Below, piece after piece: positions 25,901-40,900 of a stretch of DNA of 64,000 bases. Numbering within the stretch: the stretch's first letter is position 1; every line of letters starts with the position of its first letter. Origin of the DNA: Mya arenaria (taxonomy: Eukaryota; Mollusca; Bivalvia; Myida; Myidae); assembly GCF_026914265.1 (NCBI RefSeq), contig NC_069136.1:29727201-29791200 (forward strand). Direction: 5' to 3'. The position numbers and the translations under genes are program-made. A model generated the notes under the pieces. That model searched no databases and was not told where the DNA came from. It saw only the letters and a program-made list of their open reading frames with translations.

Positions 25901-28900
25901 TCATGTGGGTGTTATGTGTGAATCATGTGGGTTTTATGTGTGTATCATGTGGGTGTAATGTGTGTATCATGTGGATGTGATGTGTGTATCATGATGGTGT
26001 TATGTGTGTATCATGTGGGTGTTATGTGTGTATCATGAGGGTGTTATGTGTGTTTCATGTGGGTGTTGTGTGTGTATCATGAGGGTGTTATGTGTGTATC
26101 ATGTGGGTGTTATGTGTGTATCATGAGGGTGTTATGTATGTATCATGAGGGTATCATGTGGGTGTTATGTGGGTATCATGAGGGTGTTATGTGTGTATCA
26201 TGTGGGTTTTATGTGTGTATCATGTGGGTGTTATGTGGGTATCATGTGGGTGTTATGTGTGTATCATGTGGGTTTTATGTGTGTATCATGTGGGTGTTAT
26301 GTGTGTATCATGTGGATGTCATGTGTGTATCATGATGGTGTTATGTGTGTATCATGAGGGTGTTATGTGTGTATCATGAGGGTGTTATGTGTGTTTCATG
26401 TGGGTGTTATGTGTGTATCATGAGGGTGTTATGTGTGTATCATGTGGGTGTTATGTGTGTATCATGAGGGTGTTATGTGTGTATCATGTGGGTGTTATGT
26501 GTGTATCATGAGGGTGTTATGTGTGTATCATGTGGTTGTCATGTGTGTATCATGTGGTTGTCATGTGTGTATCATGTGGGTGTCATGTGTGTATCATGTC
26601 ATGTGTGTATCATGTGTGTATCATGAGGGTGTTATGTGTGTATCATGAGGGTGTTATGTGTGTATCATGTGGGTGTTATGTTTGTATCATGCGGATGTCA
26701 TGTGTTTATAATGTGGATGTCTTGTGTGTAACATGTGGGTGTCATGTGTGGATGAAGCATGTGTGTTTTGTTGGTTTATGTGTGGATCAAGCATGTGTGT
26801 TTTGTTGGTTTGTGTATAATGTGTGGATCATGCAGGTGTCGTGTATGTGTTGTGTTAGTGTTATGTAGAATCATGTGAGTGTTATCTCGTAGGTATCATG
26901 TTTGTCTCATGCGGTATCTTGTTTCATATGCATGTCATGTGGTATTATGAAGTATCATGTGGGTATCATGTAGGTATCATGGTGTCATATGGATGCCATA
27001 CAGGTTTCATGTGAATGCAGTGGGTGCCATGTGGTATGATGTGAATATCATGTGATATTAAGTGGGTGTCATTTGGGGATGGGTGCCAAGTAGTATCATA
27101 ATGGTATGATGTGGGTGTCACTTGGATATGATGTGGGTCACATGTTAATACCAGGTGAGTGTCATTTGGGTGGTGTCATGTGGGTATCATATATGGTTAC
27201 CTAATAATAGCCAACATAAAAGTTTAACATGTTGCTAACAATAAATAAGATGATTAAGTTTGCTGTATTTACTTTGACTAGCAGGTAAGCTTAAAATGAC
27301 TAGCTTGTCAAAGTTTACACAAACAGACTTTTATCAATTTTCAAAGCAAAACAGAATGTAAGCATTCAGACTGAGGATCTGAATTCAGAATTATCACCCT
27401 TACAGTGAGAAGGCAGTCCATGGATGACGTATATATGGCTGGCATAGCCCCTCCCTCTGCGATCACAACTGACGACTTGAGGTTCCGCTGATTCATTAGC
27501 CGCGTCTGAAACGGAAACACATGCTCCGTAGATGCCATCCTCTAGAGTAGGGAAGGAATTTTGATTTTAGTAATTATACTAAGCTTTAAGTATGTTCCTT
27601 TTTTCATTACAGTTTGTTTGCATAGTGAGATTTTGTAATACTTGAAACATCAGGTTACTGCAATGTCGCCTTGACTAGTTTTATATTATGTGAAGATGTT
27701 GAAAATGATTAATTTTTTGGCTGGCATCCCTCTTGCTGACATCTGCATACAGTAATTTCATCAAATAATTTTCTCCAAAACCCTTTGTTAATATGTACAC
27801 TTTGGAAGGATTGACTGAAATGAAGTAAAACTTGATTGCATGAAACATTGGAGTGTGGGGCACTTTCTGCCAATAAGCCCCAAGCACTAGCATGATGAAT
27901 GTTTTGTCTGAACCTTTGTTTACAAATAGGAAATTATGCTACTTTACACGCACGGGCAACATGTTTTGCTCTCTCCACTATGGTTATTGATCCAAAAGCT
28001 GTCAGCTTTACTATAACCTTATCTATCTTTGTACCTAGAGACATCCAATGAGTCAGACACACTTCAAAATAGGCAATTGCAAGTGATTGTTACCTAATAT
28101 GTAAAATGGGGTTTTAGTATAAATGCAACATCCTTTGTTAGAAAGTTCCACAAGAGAAAGATATTGATTAAGAAATAATATAAATGTTCATATCTTTTGC
28201 TAATGAATTCTGAGCATATCTACTACTAAAGGCATTATAAAGTTGAACATGTGCTTATGCGAATTATATAAGAGGCACAATTACTGGTAGTCAGCAAAAG
28301 CTGAATCAACACCACTTGATGTATACAGATGTCAGCAAAAGGCTTTAAAATCCAATCACTTAAATCAAATGAGCTGTATCAAAGGAAAAAATGTCCTTAT
28401 AATTAGTTATCACCATGTTACAAACAATATAAAGTGAAGTATATATACAATGAAGTAACAGTATACTAGAGTTTGTAGGTTCAGGTATTTACACGTTAAT
28501 TACGTTTTCACGCCCCACATGATCGTGTGTTGCATGATGGTATAGGTACACAGGACCAAGTGTCCCTGCGACCCTGAACATCGAAGATTTTGTCGACTCA
28601 TTTCTTCTCTGCGTTTCTGTCATAATTATCCGTCATTACACCTTCAATAAAGCACATTTCAACCAACCAACTGTCAAAATTATCATGAAAAAATGTACTG
28701 CCACTCTATAGATTGTATTCATACATAATTTTCACAATGTTTCTACAAAAGATGCATTTACACATAATGTCATACAAAGGTGTATGTTAACAAATAGCGT
28801 AAGCAAATAATGTCTTGTGTAATTGTGGTTGTGTGCAAGGAATTGACAGGCCTCTGAAAGGATTTCTTAATCTATAGCATCATCAGGTCATCTAACATAA

Positions 28901-31900
28901 ACAAGTGGGCCCAGATGGCCCTATATCGCTCACCTGATTAAAATGCCTACTATTTGAAACTACATATCAAATATCAAAGATCTTGGATTTGCACAAACAT
29001 ATTTTAAAATTAAAAACTTTTTTCCATCAAACTATATAGTGTGCACCTTTACAATAAAGAATACCAAAAAGAAAGATAGCTCTCAATATTAACAATTAAG
29101 CAGTCAGCCATTTTGATGACTCACTTAGATATTTAGTGTGACCACTATATATTACATGTTCAATAGTTATAGTGAAATCTAGCCCTGCCCCCTCTCAGCA
29201 GTGTTTAACAAACCAACATGGATTGAAGGAATTTGATTAAGGACCACCTAAAGAACATTTCTGTAAAATTATTTTGAAATCTGGCCAGCAGTTCCTGAGG
29301 AGAAGATTTTCAACTTTCAATCTCCTTACTGTGAAAACATTAATATTCGTGGTTTTCGTTGATTGGTTTATCCAGGAATTCAGGATCCCAACAAAAACTG
29401 GACCTTAAATTCTCAAATTATACTGCCTACCCAAAAAGGTATACATGTACTGCATCCTTTCTGTGTTTCCACAGTTTTCAAAAATGCTTAATTGAAATTC
29501 AATAGTACAGTGGAAACTCACTAAACCGGATCTCCACAAAACCGGAATCCTCGGGATACCGGACTTTTTTCAGAGTCCCGATTTTCCCCTTCTATTTTTA
29601 ATGTAAAATAATCCCTACAAAACCGGAACCTCGGAATTCCGGACAAAAAATCGAGAAAATTTGTTAGTTGTCAACGTAATTTTACCTCGCAAAACCGGAC
29701 GTATGAGGAATTCGCGAATCGCGTGTCACTTTGTTTTGACAGCCGGTGCGTCGTTAAATATTGCACCTGTGATGTTGTGTTAACCCGATAATCGCTTGAT
29801 AATCAAACAATAATCAAACTTGTGAAAAGAAAATTGATTGAAACATTAATTTGTTTATTGCAGGAAATAAAGAACTAGAAACGGTTATAAAGTGATCATT
29901 TTGGAGGGTTGTTTTATCTAAAGACTTCTATGATTGAACCAAATTAGAGCGGTGCGTTAATTAAACTATCAAACATACTTAACAAGCATTAAACAAACAT
30001 ACAAAGAACTTTGCTACATGTGTTGATAGTGACTACCTCGATAAGGTGCAGGACATGACGCAAACTAAGATTGTGAAAGCAAAATGTAGTGCTCAGAAAC
30101 AGACGACACTGGACACTTTCTTTAAGTAATGTAGAAGAATTACCTTGACTAAACATTATGTGTCACACTAGAAGCGAAAAGATACATGTACATGAACAAT
30201 GATATAAACTGTATCTGTAATGTTACAAACACATGCACATTGATATATTAATGAATATACATGTATATTTTATGCATTATTTCAAGTTACTTGAACCATT
30301 GTTGATGTAAAATAATGTTATCTTTATGTGTTTTTATTTTATTCCAGTTTTCAACTTCCCTTTACAGGTTAACTCAGTTAATATTTTGAGTAAACTTACT
30401 CCGTACATCAAATCCTCACTAAACCGGAATCCTCACTAAACCGGAAATTTTGCCCAGTCCGGAACTTGTCCGGTTTAGTGAGTTTCCACTGTATCACTTT
30501 TTATATCCTTGATTTGGGTGCATTACTGACCCTTAACTTTCCAATCAAGCAATAATTGACATTGGATTTGTGCTAATTGGCATATTGACCCACTGTAGCA
30601 AATGTCATAAATTGCATAACATAGGCACGAGATCGGCACACAGTCAATTTGCAGACTATTTAGTGTTTCACTTTCTATTTTTTATTACAAAAAAAAATCT
30701 TCGAAATAAGTACCCACAAAAATTGTCCTATTTTGAATAAAAAAACTTTTATGAGCAAACATCTGCAAGATATTTCATATTATATATCGGCTCACCTCAA
30801 AAACATTTCAGTGAAATTATTTTGAAATCTGGCCAGCGGTTTCTGGGGAGAAGTGTTTTTCTTGTGGTTGCCATCTACCTGGAACCATTTGATTTTAAAG
30901 GAATCTGGAACAGGACCATCCAAGAAATAAAATCATATAAAATCAGGTTGCAATTGGCCTAGTGGTTTCGGACCAGATGTTGTTCAAAGGAAAATGTTGC
31001 CTTCAGGGTATGGACAGTCAACTATCACAATAGCTCACCCTTGAACACTCAAGTGCTCAGTTGAGCTAACAAGAGCACCGCGAAACGGAGCATTATACGC
31101 CCGAAGAAGATTCGGCTTGAGGTCTTTAATAAAAATTTAGGTTATGCTAGTATACTGCTTACTAGGTGTGAAGTGTTTACAACAAAGGCTTAAACTTCCA
31201 ATAATGAAACGGAATTGCTAACGCCCCCCAGTGAAATTAGCCTTTGAGGTACGGACCTGGAAAGCATGCTTGACAAATCCTTTTAATGTAGAGATGATTT
31301 GTATAGTTATTTGAAAATTGCTTTAGTAGTAACCCAGTTATGGCCTGGACATGGAATTGCTAACGTCCCCCCCCCCCATGGTGATTCAAGTGTTTGAGGT
31401 ATGGACCTGGAAATTGCGCGCGACACATCCTTTTAATGTAATGATGCTTTGTATAAAGTTATTTGAAAATGATTTTTATTAGTGACCAAGTTGTGGCCCG
31501 GACACGGATTTGCTAACGCACCCCATGGTGATTCTAGTCTTTGAGGTATGGACCTGGAAATTGCGCGCAACACATCCTTTCAATGCAGTGATAATTTGTA
31601 TAAAGTTATTTGAAAATCGCTTTATTAGTTACCAAGTTATGGCCCGGACACGGAATTGCTAACGGACAGACAGACGGACAGACGATGGAGGCCATAACAT
31701 AATACGACCCTTCGGGCGTATAAAAATCTGGAAATTTTAACATCTGATATTTTGTTGTTGATACACAGAAATCCTTTGAGAGGCCATAAAACCTTAAACA
31801 GTTATACACCTTGCTATTTTTTATTCCCTTCAAAATTAAATACCACAGTTCAAAAACTGCAAAATAAGACTGAAATATGACACAAAAATGCATTTTCTTC

Positions 31901-34900
31901 TTTAGGTATGGGACCACTTATTCAAGTTTCCATAGCCACTAATGCTTAAATAGTTTTTTTCCACATTAACTGAGCAATGATTGCATCAAGATCAGACATA
32001 GCCACATATTTAGGCTTTTACACTTCCAAAAATAGTATCCAGAATAAAAATTTATGTGATGTTAAAAACATTAATAATAATCTGAAAACCTATTCCCCTA
32101 AAATACCATAAGTAATTTCTCGTAGCCATATGCATGCAAACTGGGGTATGACCCAAGTCTAAATAAAGAAAGCGGTGTGTAAAACCGTCCAAAGACTCTC
32201 ACTGTTTTCTCCACATTTCAACAATTTATCAACCACATGACATTGATATGATGTTGTCTTCCCCATTTCATAGTATACTTTGCAGCAAGACATTTTTTTA
32301 ATAGGAATACAGCATGTAACTATGAGTAATATCATCCAATATGGAATAGTTTGCCCTTAAATACATGTAGTTGCCATTTACTCATGCACTGTGGAGTTTT
32401 ATGGTTTATTCTGTAAAACTACTCAAATCATTTTGATCTTTGAAGATACAGGTCATCAGACATCTTGTGTTGAAATAAATGGGATGACATCAGTTCTAGC
32501 TGTTCAGGCCAATGCCAATGAGATCACAAGACAGATCCATATTTAATCATTTAGATGAACTCTGACAATAAAAAATCAACAATTAAGCAGAATTGCTCAA
32601 TTTCCATTTAGTAATGAAACCATCCCCAAATTTCTGTTTACAGACATAATTTGGTTATATTACCCGAGTTATTTAGAAGCTTTTGCACTGGCTAATATAA
32701 AGTTATAAGTGGCATTTTGCACTGAAACCATGAAAGTTGGCATTTATTTTTGGTCTTCTTAATAAAAAGTCATGGCTGGGCAGCTTGAGATTCAAGAAAA
32801 TGCATTTTTGTTTACAATTCAATAACCATAGGTAGCTTATATTATGATAAACTAATTCTAACAACAATCAGTCAAGAAAGATGCTCCATTTATTCACTCC
32901 TTCATTTCTTCTATATATAGATATATAAATCAGTTTTCAATGTTAAATGTGATGATTGCAGAGAAATGTGCAGCACTGTATTAATTTATATATATATATA
33001 TCCAATTTAATCCTAAAGTTCAATTTTTGAAAGATCATTTTATGAGTTTGTCTTATAAAGGAGTGAATATGGAGAACTTAACCACATAATGATATTTTAA
33101 AGAATCCATGGTAAATATATTGTGCAAAGAATATTATTAACAACATGCTCAAAAGAATGTTAAGACTGCAGTAATTTTAACAAAATCATTAAAGTGAAAT
33201 GTTTTAACATTAAGATCCTATTTTACACTGCAAGGTGTATAACGGGCTGGATAACTGTACATACAGCTTCTAGAGACTCTTGACTCATCAATCAATAGTT
33301 TAATTACTTGCATTGTATGAAATATAGTTCTATTCTCTAATATTTATGTGCATGTAATTTGTGAGCAAATGATTTCCCAATAAACCAGTTTAAAAATATT
33401 CATTTAAACTTAAATCCGAAGAAACATATAAGAAGAGCACCTTGGGCTGCCAACACGTGTCTGTTGGGGTGTTCCAGTCCAACAAAGAACATAACTGAAC
33501 AATGATCGAAGCCGGAGTTATGGGCCCTGCTACACATATGCAATGTCTCTGAACTCTGCCATTTGAATGTCATGAACTGTTTTTGAGTTATGACCCAGGT
33601 GTTAGTGTTTGCACATCAATGATGTGGACGTCAATGACACCGAGGCTATGACAATACCATCAGAACTAGTATTTAGTATTTGAACACCACAAAAAATGAT
33701 TAAAATCAAGTGTAACGCTATATGAAGATGAAATTAATTGCCATTGAAATGACACCAGCTTTAGTTTATTTTTTTGTGTCTTTATAAATATTATATAACC
33801 TACATATATTGTGTAGATACATAATGCCTAACTCACTTTCAACAAAAATAAATGTTATGATATGAAAATGAACAAAGTGAACAAGTTATCAGAGTAAATT
33901 TTTGCTGTAAACTGTCTCAGAAAGCAGTATGTACAGTTGCCCAGTATATAAAATGAGCATTGATGGTGTAAGCCTTTGATGAAAAATTAAGTGGGTGGGG
34001 TAAATCTACCCCGGCAATTACCTTGACAACATCAACAGGAGTTGAAGCTATTGCACCAGCAAGGCCAGCTGTGAAACTCGACCTGAAAACAAGGAATTCA
34101 CACTCTTAATCAATGTTAAACAAACTGTAAAGACAAAATGATTGCTCAGTGGTTGAATTAGGTGTGGCTTCTCAAAACTCATGTGGCTTAAAGTAGCAAC
34201 ATGTGAGTAAATAATTTATGATACTAAAAATATAGCCAATTGATTGTGTCATGGAGGTCTAAAATTTAAATATACATGTAGGTACAGTAAAACTGCGATC
34301 GCTCGAGGATGACGGGGACCATGCCAAAACCTCAAGGGAATCGATGTTTCGAACGACCCGAATTTCAATTTTCCAGTCAGTTATGAAATATCTTTCAGTG
34401 TATTTTAAGTTTGAAGTCGTCAAACCTACTGTTTACTAAGACACCGAATATGTGTTTTGTTATGGATAATCGCGCATATGTTCAAAGTCTGTCGTTAACT
34501 AAAAGTATACTAAATGTAAAATGCAAAAAGAAATAACAATGAATAAATAAATAGAAATGTTCATTTAAACAAAAAGCACATTATTGTAACATGCAACATT
34601 TTAATATGACAGTACATATTATGGCATTTAAGTCAGATTTAGGTTTAGCAAATTTAAGGATTGTTGATTGGCGCATCTTGTCGGTTTCGATATGGTAGTG
34701 TTTTATTTATATTTTCATTACTCATGTACATTTCTCACAATTAGCTTCTCATAATTATTATCTCAAATGCCTTTATCCACTATCGGTCATGCGTAAACAG
34801 TAATAAACGGTTTTTCACACCTTATCAAATTGCCTTTCAACTGTCATTGCAATTTTTACAACTTTTAGCACCTAGAAATTGTTTGTTTATTTTGGAACAC

Positions 34901-37900
34901 GCGTTCAGGAAAAAGTTTAAAATTATGACCTCGGGGGTTTTGTGCATGATTTGTGTACTTGGGACCGAATATATTGCTCGACTCCTCGACATAATTAGGT
35001 TTCGATGCAGCGTAGGTATATTTCATATGCAAATAGAAGGAAAAATGTTCGGGACCAAGCTCCGTCCTTGAGGGAACGCCGGTTCTCGAACGACTGCTTG
35101 TTTGAACGACCGCAGTTTTACTGTACTAAAATAACAGTGTCATAAAATTTAAACCTGTTAACTTGATCAAAACTAAAAGAATGCGAAAAAGGTCTTTTTA
35201 TTAAAAAAATCTACAGTAAGCTACACAATAGACAAGACTCTATAAACACTTTACACTCATGAACAAACAAAAATCAGAACTCCACAAAACTAAACAGTCT
35301 TGAACAAACACAAGACAAGTCAATACAATACTAAAATACTATTGAACAAACACAAATCAGGACATCACAATACTATACGCTCTTGAACAAGAGCAGTAAC
35401 AGATGCCAATACCCCGCCGAATTAAAAACAGGACAACAATGAAAATTAACCAAGGGCGATAACTCAAAAAAATCTGCAGCCAGAGCTTTGGTTCTTGTGC
35501 ATTGCACTTCTCCTAAATAAGATATTTCTGTTTATGAAGTCTGAAGTCAATACCTCAAAGATTTTTCAAGTAACGCTGCAGACAAAAAAAATAAAATTGA
35601 AAATTAACAAAAGGCAATAATTAACAAGGCAGTCCAAAGGACGGCTATATCCCCTGGCGTCATTTTTTAGTATATTTTGTTTTTCTTGCAACCTGATTGG
35701 TATGTTGAATCTGACCAAAATTGTACATAACCACTGGTCAAGAGTGGGAATATAGGAAATACAATTTTTTTTATATATGAACAGATTATAAAAGGATATT
35801 TGTTTAAGTTACCATATTTCCTCGACTATAAGACAGGGAAATTGGGTCTCGATTTTTAACCTCAAAGTAGGGGGCCCGTCTTATTGGCGAGTCTATAAGA
35901 AATTCAGAAAAAATAGAGTCAGAATCAATAATATTCAACACATGGTATTCGACTGACTGATTTATTGTCTGCTGACGACACCCCAATAAAAGTGACAAGA
36001 TCACACCAACCGTCTGCTTCGTTTCGCTACGATGAAAACTAGATAGCTTCTAATTGGCAAATGCTTGTTATCGGTCCAAACACTTCTAATTGGCAAACGC
36101 TTGTTATCGGTCCAAACACTTCTAATTGGCAAACGCTTGTTATCGGTCCAAACACATTGTTTATCACATGAGACAGATTTACTGCTGAAATTGTGTTATT
36201 TTTTCCATTTCCATAATTTTTCTTTACGATTAGGCTATGCGTATATCATGCAGACTAACCGTCATGCTTTAATACACATTTCATTAATCGTTTAATATAC
36301 ATTAAATTATCCGCAATCATCAATGGTTATTTATTATTTCTCCTATAAATTTAAGTCCCATCAACTGCAATCCATACAAACATCTGCGAAAATTTTACAC
36401 ATGTAATGGAATGTGTCGTGTTTGTCGGCTGCAGATCAAATGGTACAATTTGCAACGTCACAGCACGAGCTGTGTCAACATCAAAGGTGCATGGCAGTAG
36501 TTTGTATTTAAATATGTCAGCATTTACCGTGTAACCCAATCTACTCCCAAGATTGTGTTAAAGCTGATTAGAATTAACATACCATATGATCGGAAAAATA
36601 ATAATCAATAATCCTCTCCTGAGAGTTTACTACAAATATGAATGATCCCTTGGCTGTACGAAAAAATTAAATAAATCCTTAACCGCGTAACATTGTTCTA
36701 TTATTAACCTACAACCACATAAGAGAGTTCACAGTTGACACTAAATCGGTGATTTTCTTCCAAGCAAATGAACAAATTAAGTAGATAATTGACTGTTTAG
36801 CTCGAACATTACCACACACTTAAAGAAATTCAAGTGCTGGATTTGCTTTAAAAATTGACCCCGTCTTATAAACGAGTCTATACAAAAACACCATACTTCA
36901 TGGGCAAGGTTATAGTTATTAGGGGTCGTCTTATAAGCGGATTGCCTTATAGTCGGGAAAATACGATATTCATATTGTGTGTAGTGTAGGTAAGATCAAT
37001 GTCAAGGTTATTTTGGCCTAAACGAGCATGTGTACTATGACCTTTAAATGTCAGATGTGACTTTGACCAATGAGTTATGGAACCCGGTCAAGGTCAAGGC
37101 ACATCCTCTCAATGAGGACAACATTTGTACCAAGTTATATGGCAATCCATCAATGCATAAGTAAGTTATAGTGTGGACACGATTATGTGTACTCTGACCC
37201 TTAAATGTCTTGTGTGACCTTGACCTTTGATGTATGATAGATATGAGAAATGACCTAGTGACCTAGTTTTTAACCCCATGTGACCAATTTTATAACTCTT
37301 GTTAGATTTCATTAAAGCTGCACAGCAATATGTATTATTTCAAACTTGTCACATTAAAGTTTGACTTTAAAATGGACGTTCCAAATCAGCCTAAAAGTTT
37401 TAAATTTTCAAAGAGATCTTTTGGCACTAAAAAATTGAACACAGGGCAATCAACTCGCAATGGTTCCAAAGTCACTCGTCACTCAGACATAAATCAATAT
37501 TCAACAAAACTTTACATTCTTTAACAGACACAAATCAAGATTCTACAAAACTATACCCTCTTAAACAGACACAAATTGGGATTCCACACAAAACTATACA
37601 CTCTTGAGCAAACACAAGACAAGACTCCACAAAACTAAACACTCTTGAGTAGACACAAATCAGGAATCCACAAAACTATACACTTTATGAACAAACACGC
37701 AACAGGACTCAAAAAAACTATACACTCTTGAACATACACAAAACAGGACTCAACATAACTATACACTCTTGAACTAGCACATGACAAAACTTTCTGCACA
37801 TACACAAAGTGTGTTTCTTTCGTGTCTCCCATGATATGGTGGTTTATGATGTACTTCTTGATCATGTCGTACGCTGGCAGTTCCACACCCACCACTATTG

Positions 37901-40900
37901 CAGCTCTCTGGGCAGTTGGACCTACACCCTGATATGGTAGGAGAAAGGGTTCAGTTAAGGGTGAGAAATTAGAGATACAAACACAATGTGGTTTAAAAGT
38001 TGCTGGATTCAGAAAAATACAGAGGAAAACACCCCTTGAATATCTATCTATAGGGGCATTTGTGTACAAGCAATAATTTAATATTGTATCCCTGTAATTT
38101 TGGGACTGAAACAATTCCAATATGCGTGCCACATTCTGACTATAACTACATAAAGGTACACATACCCTCCATAGTCCCCTGACTCCCTCCTGTCTGAAGA
38201 TGTCATGGAATGCCCGTACCATTGTCTCCTTACCACTCAGGGAGGATCGCGCCTGCATACGCACCTGACAACAAACAGAAAATGTGAATATAAACAATAC
38301 ACAAACAGCTGGTTACAAATGCTTGTTCATTTTGCTTATAATGAGCAACTTAACATATGCATATTTTTAACTATTCCTATATTTTCCCACATTTATTGTT
38401 AGATCACATTTCATGATGAACAATTTGAGTCACTAGATATAAAACTGCATCCTGATTGATTGATCGACTAGACTTAAGTTAATTTGAGCTTAAGTGTGTA
38501 ATAACCAAGGATGGTCCATGTAAGCCCTGATGCTTATTTCCAGTCACTAAAATATTTTAAGACAGAAAAACTCATATAATACTTGCAGCCAGCACACTAG
38601 TCCAAAATACTAACATTTGTGTTCATGACTTTTATGCATTTTAACCATGATACTAAAAAATAAAAATATAAAAAATATGTTAAGTATAATAAAGCATGTA
38701 ATGTGTAAGTATATTGTTCCCTGAAGTTTTAAAGCAAATGTCATTCTGAAATTCAGACCAGAGGAATCAAGTGACCACCAATCACAGGAATCAAGTGACC
38801 ATCAGTCACAGAAATCAACTGACCACCTGTCACAGGAATCAACTGACCACCTGTTACAGGAATCAATTGACTACCATTCACAGGAATCAATTGACCACCG
38901 GTCAATAAAACAACCGACCAACTGACACAGTAATCAACTGACCACCAGTCACAGGAATCAATTGACCACCAGTCCCAGGAATCAAATGACCACCAGTCCC
39001 AGGAATCAACTGACCACCAGTCCCAGGAATCAAATGACCACCAGTCACAGGAATCAACTGACCGCCAGTCCCAGGAATCAAATGACCACCAGTCACAGGA
39101 ATCAAATGACCACCAGTCACAGGAATCAACTGACCACCTGTCACAGGAATCAATGGACTACCATTCACAGGAATCAACTGACCACCTGTCACAGGAATCA
39201 GCTTGTTTGTCAACACATGAACATAATTCAGATGTTTTGAATATTAAAAAAAGCCTTGAAATTATTTTAATGATCAAACATAGTATGTCTTGTAACAGTA
39301 TCTAATTTCAGAGACAAAACAAACAAAACTGTTCTGAAGGTGTAGCCATAGTGTATGTATGTGATTCATTGAATTTAAACAACATATTCCCAACCTTGGC
39401 TACACTGTAGAAAAATACCCAGGAATTCACAGAACAAAATAAATTCAACATTTTCAATGAATTTCAATCAATTCTGGCATACTACCAGAAGTTATCTACT
39501 TAGATCTGCTTTACTAAGACTGTACCACATTAACCTATAGTCTGTTTCAACACTTGCTGATAATATTTTGTCATATCAGTTTACCTCATTGGAGGAAATA
39601 ATTATACAGGTTAAGATGTGTTCCCCGACAAGCTTGCAGTAGACAGAAGCAACACTCATCAAAGGCCAACCTACTAACAATAGTGAAGCATGATTTCTTA
39701 CAAATATCAAACTGGTTATTGTTTGTTAATATGCATTTATCAAATTAGAGTTGAAAAGTGTTAACCTATAAAGTGAAATTCAATTCCTAAATTGTGCAAT
39801 CTATTATCTGATTTGATTTGTTGTTATGCAATGAATATTACTGCTTTCAATATGAAACTCATTAACTGAATAAAACAATGTATGTAACGTAATCTTCAAA
39901 TTAAACATAAATTTTAAATTTCAAGGAGTGGTTAAAATGAGATGGTCATCTGTCTTTTGAGGCATGCGCAAAAGGATTTAAAGTTTTGATTAAAGTCCAT
40001 GGAAGTTTAACATAATAAAAACATAATATTATGGTCTTCATAATCAGTCAATTTACTTAAATTAAAAACTCCCACCTATTTTCATAACGTGTACACAGTT
40101 TAACTTCCTGTTCAACTATTCACCCCCTGGCTCTATACATCTGGACGAGGTTTCATTAACAATTTCCTTGTTTTCTTGTTATGCATTTAAATGTAAATTC
40201 AATATTTATCTGATTATAAAGAGCATTAAGTATTTTACATCAATGTGTTTAATTTGAATTCCATAAATAGCCATTTCATGGATAGATGATACTTACTTCA
40301 TTCTTATGATCAAATTACACAACAAATTACAATGTAAACACTGCACTTTAGATGACACAGTCGACCGTTATGGACAAAATGGGCATTTATAATTTGTTAC
40401 AGCCATTTGATATGAAAACTACTAAAACGGACTGTCTAACAATAATACCACTTGTCACAGTAACATTTCTAGCTTCAGAAGGGCACTTCAGCTGTAGGAT
40501 GAATTGATTTTTTATTATGTAACAAAGTTAAGATGCAAGATCAACTTCTCAACGATAGCAATTTTTTAGCATAAAATTATATACTGGGTTTGTATTTAGA
40601 AATCATGAGCCTCTTAACAAGCTGTAACATGGGATGTACATGGACAATTCTGACCCATGGTTTGTTTAGTAGATTTTATGCAATATACAAATTCACCTTT
40701 TGAGGTCATTTCCATCTGCAGACGCATGCATATGGATAAATTGTAAAACAAATGGTAACTGCTTGCCCCTACTTAGTGCAAAATTGTGTGGAAATGAGGA
40801 CAACCACACAATTCGTTGAAATTAATCTGAGAAAACAGCACTTGCAGGACATCATTTGCTATTGACATCAAAATGTTTTGAACATTATGAATTTCATTTT

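Noticed and set aside
28529..28665. Solo LTR (TG...CA with 'tcaataaagc')
   Set aside because: No target-site duplication and no second copy in the window; the evidence is too thin.
38902..39216. Repetitive protein IPVTGGQL
   Set aside because: Product of an intronic 24-bp repeat that is open on both strands.
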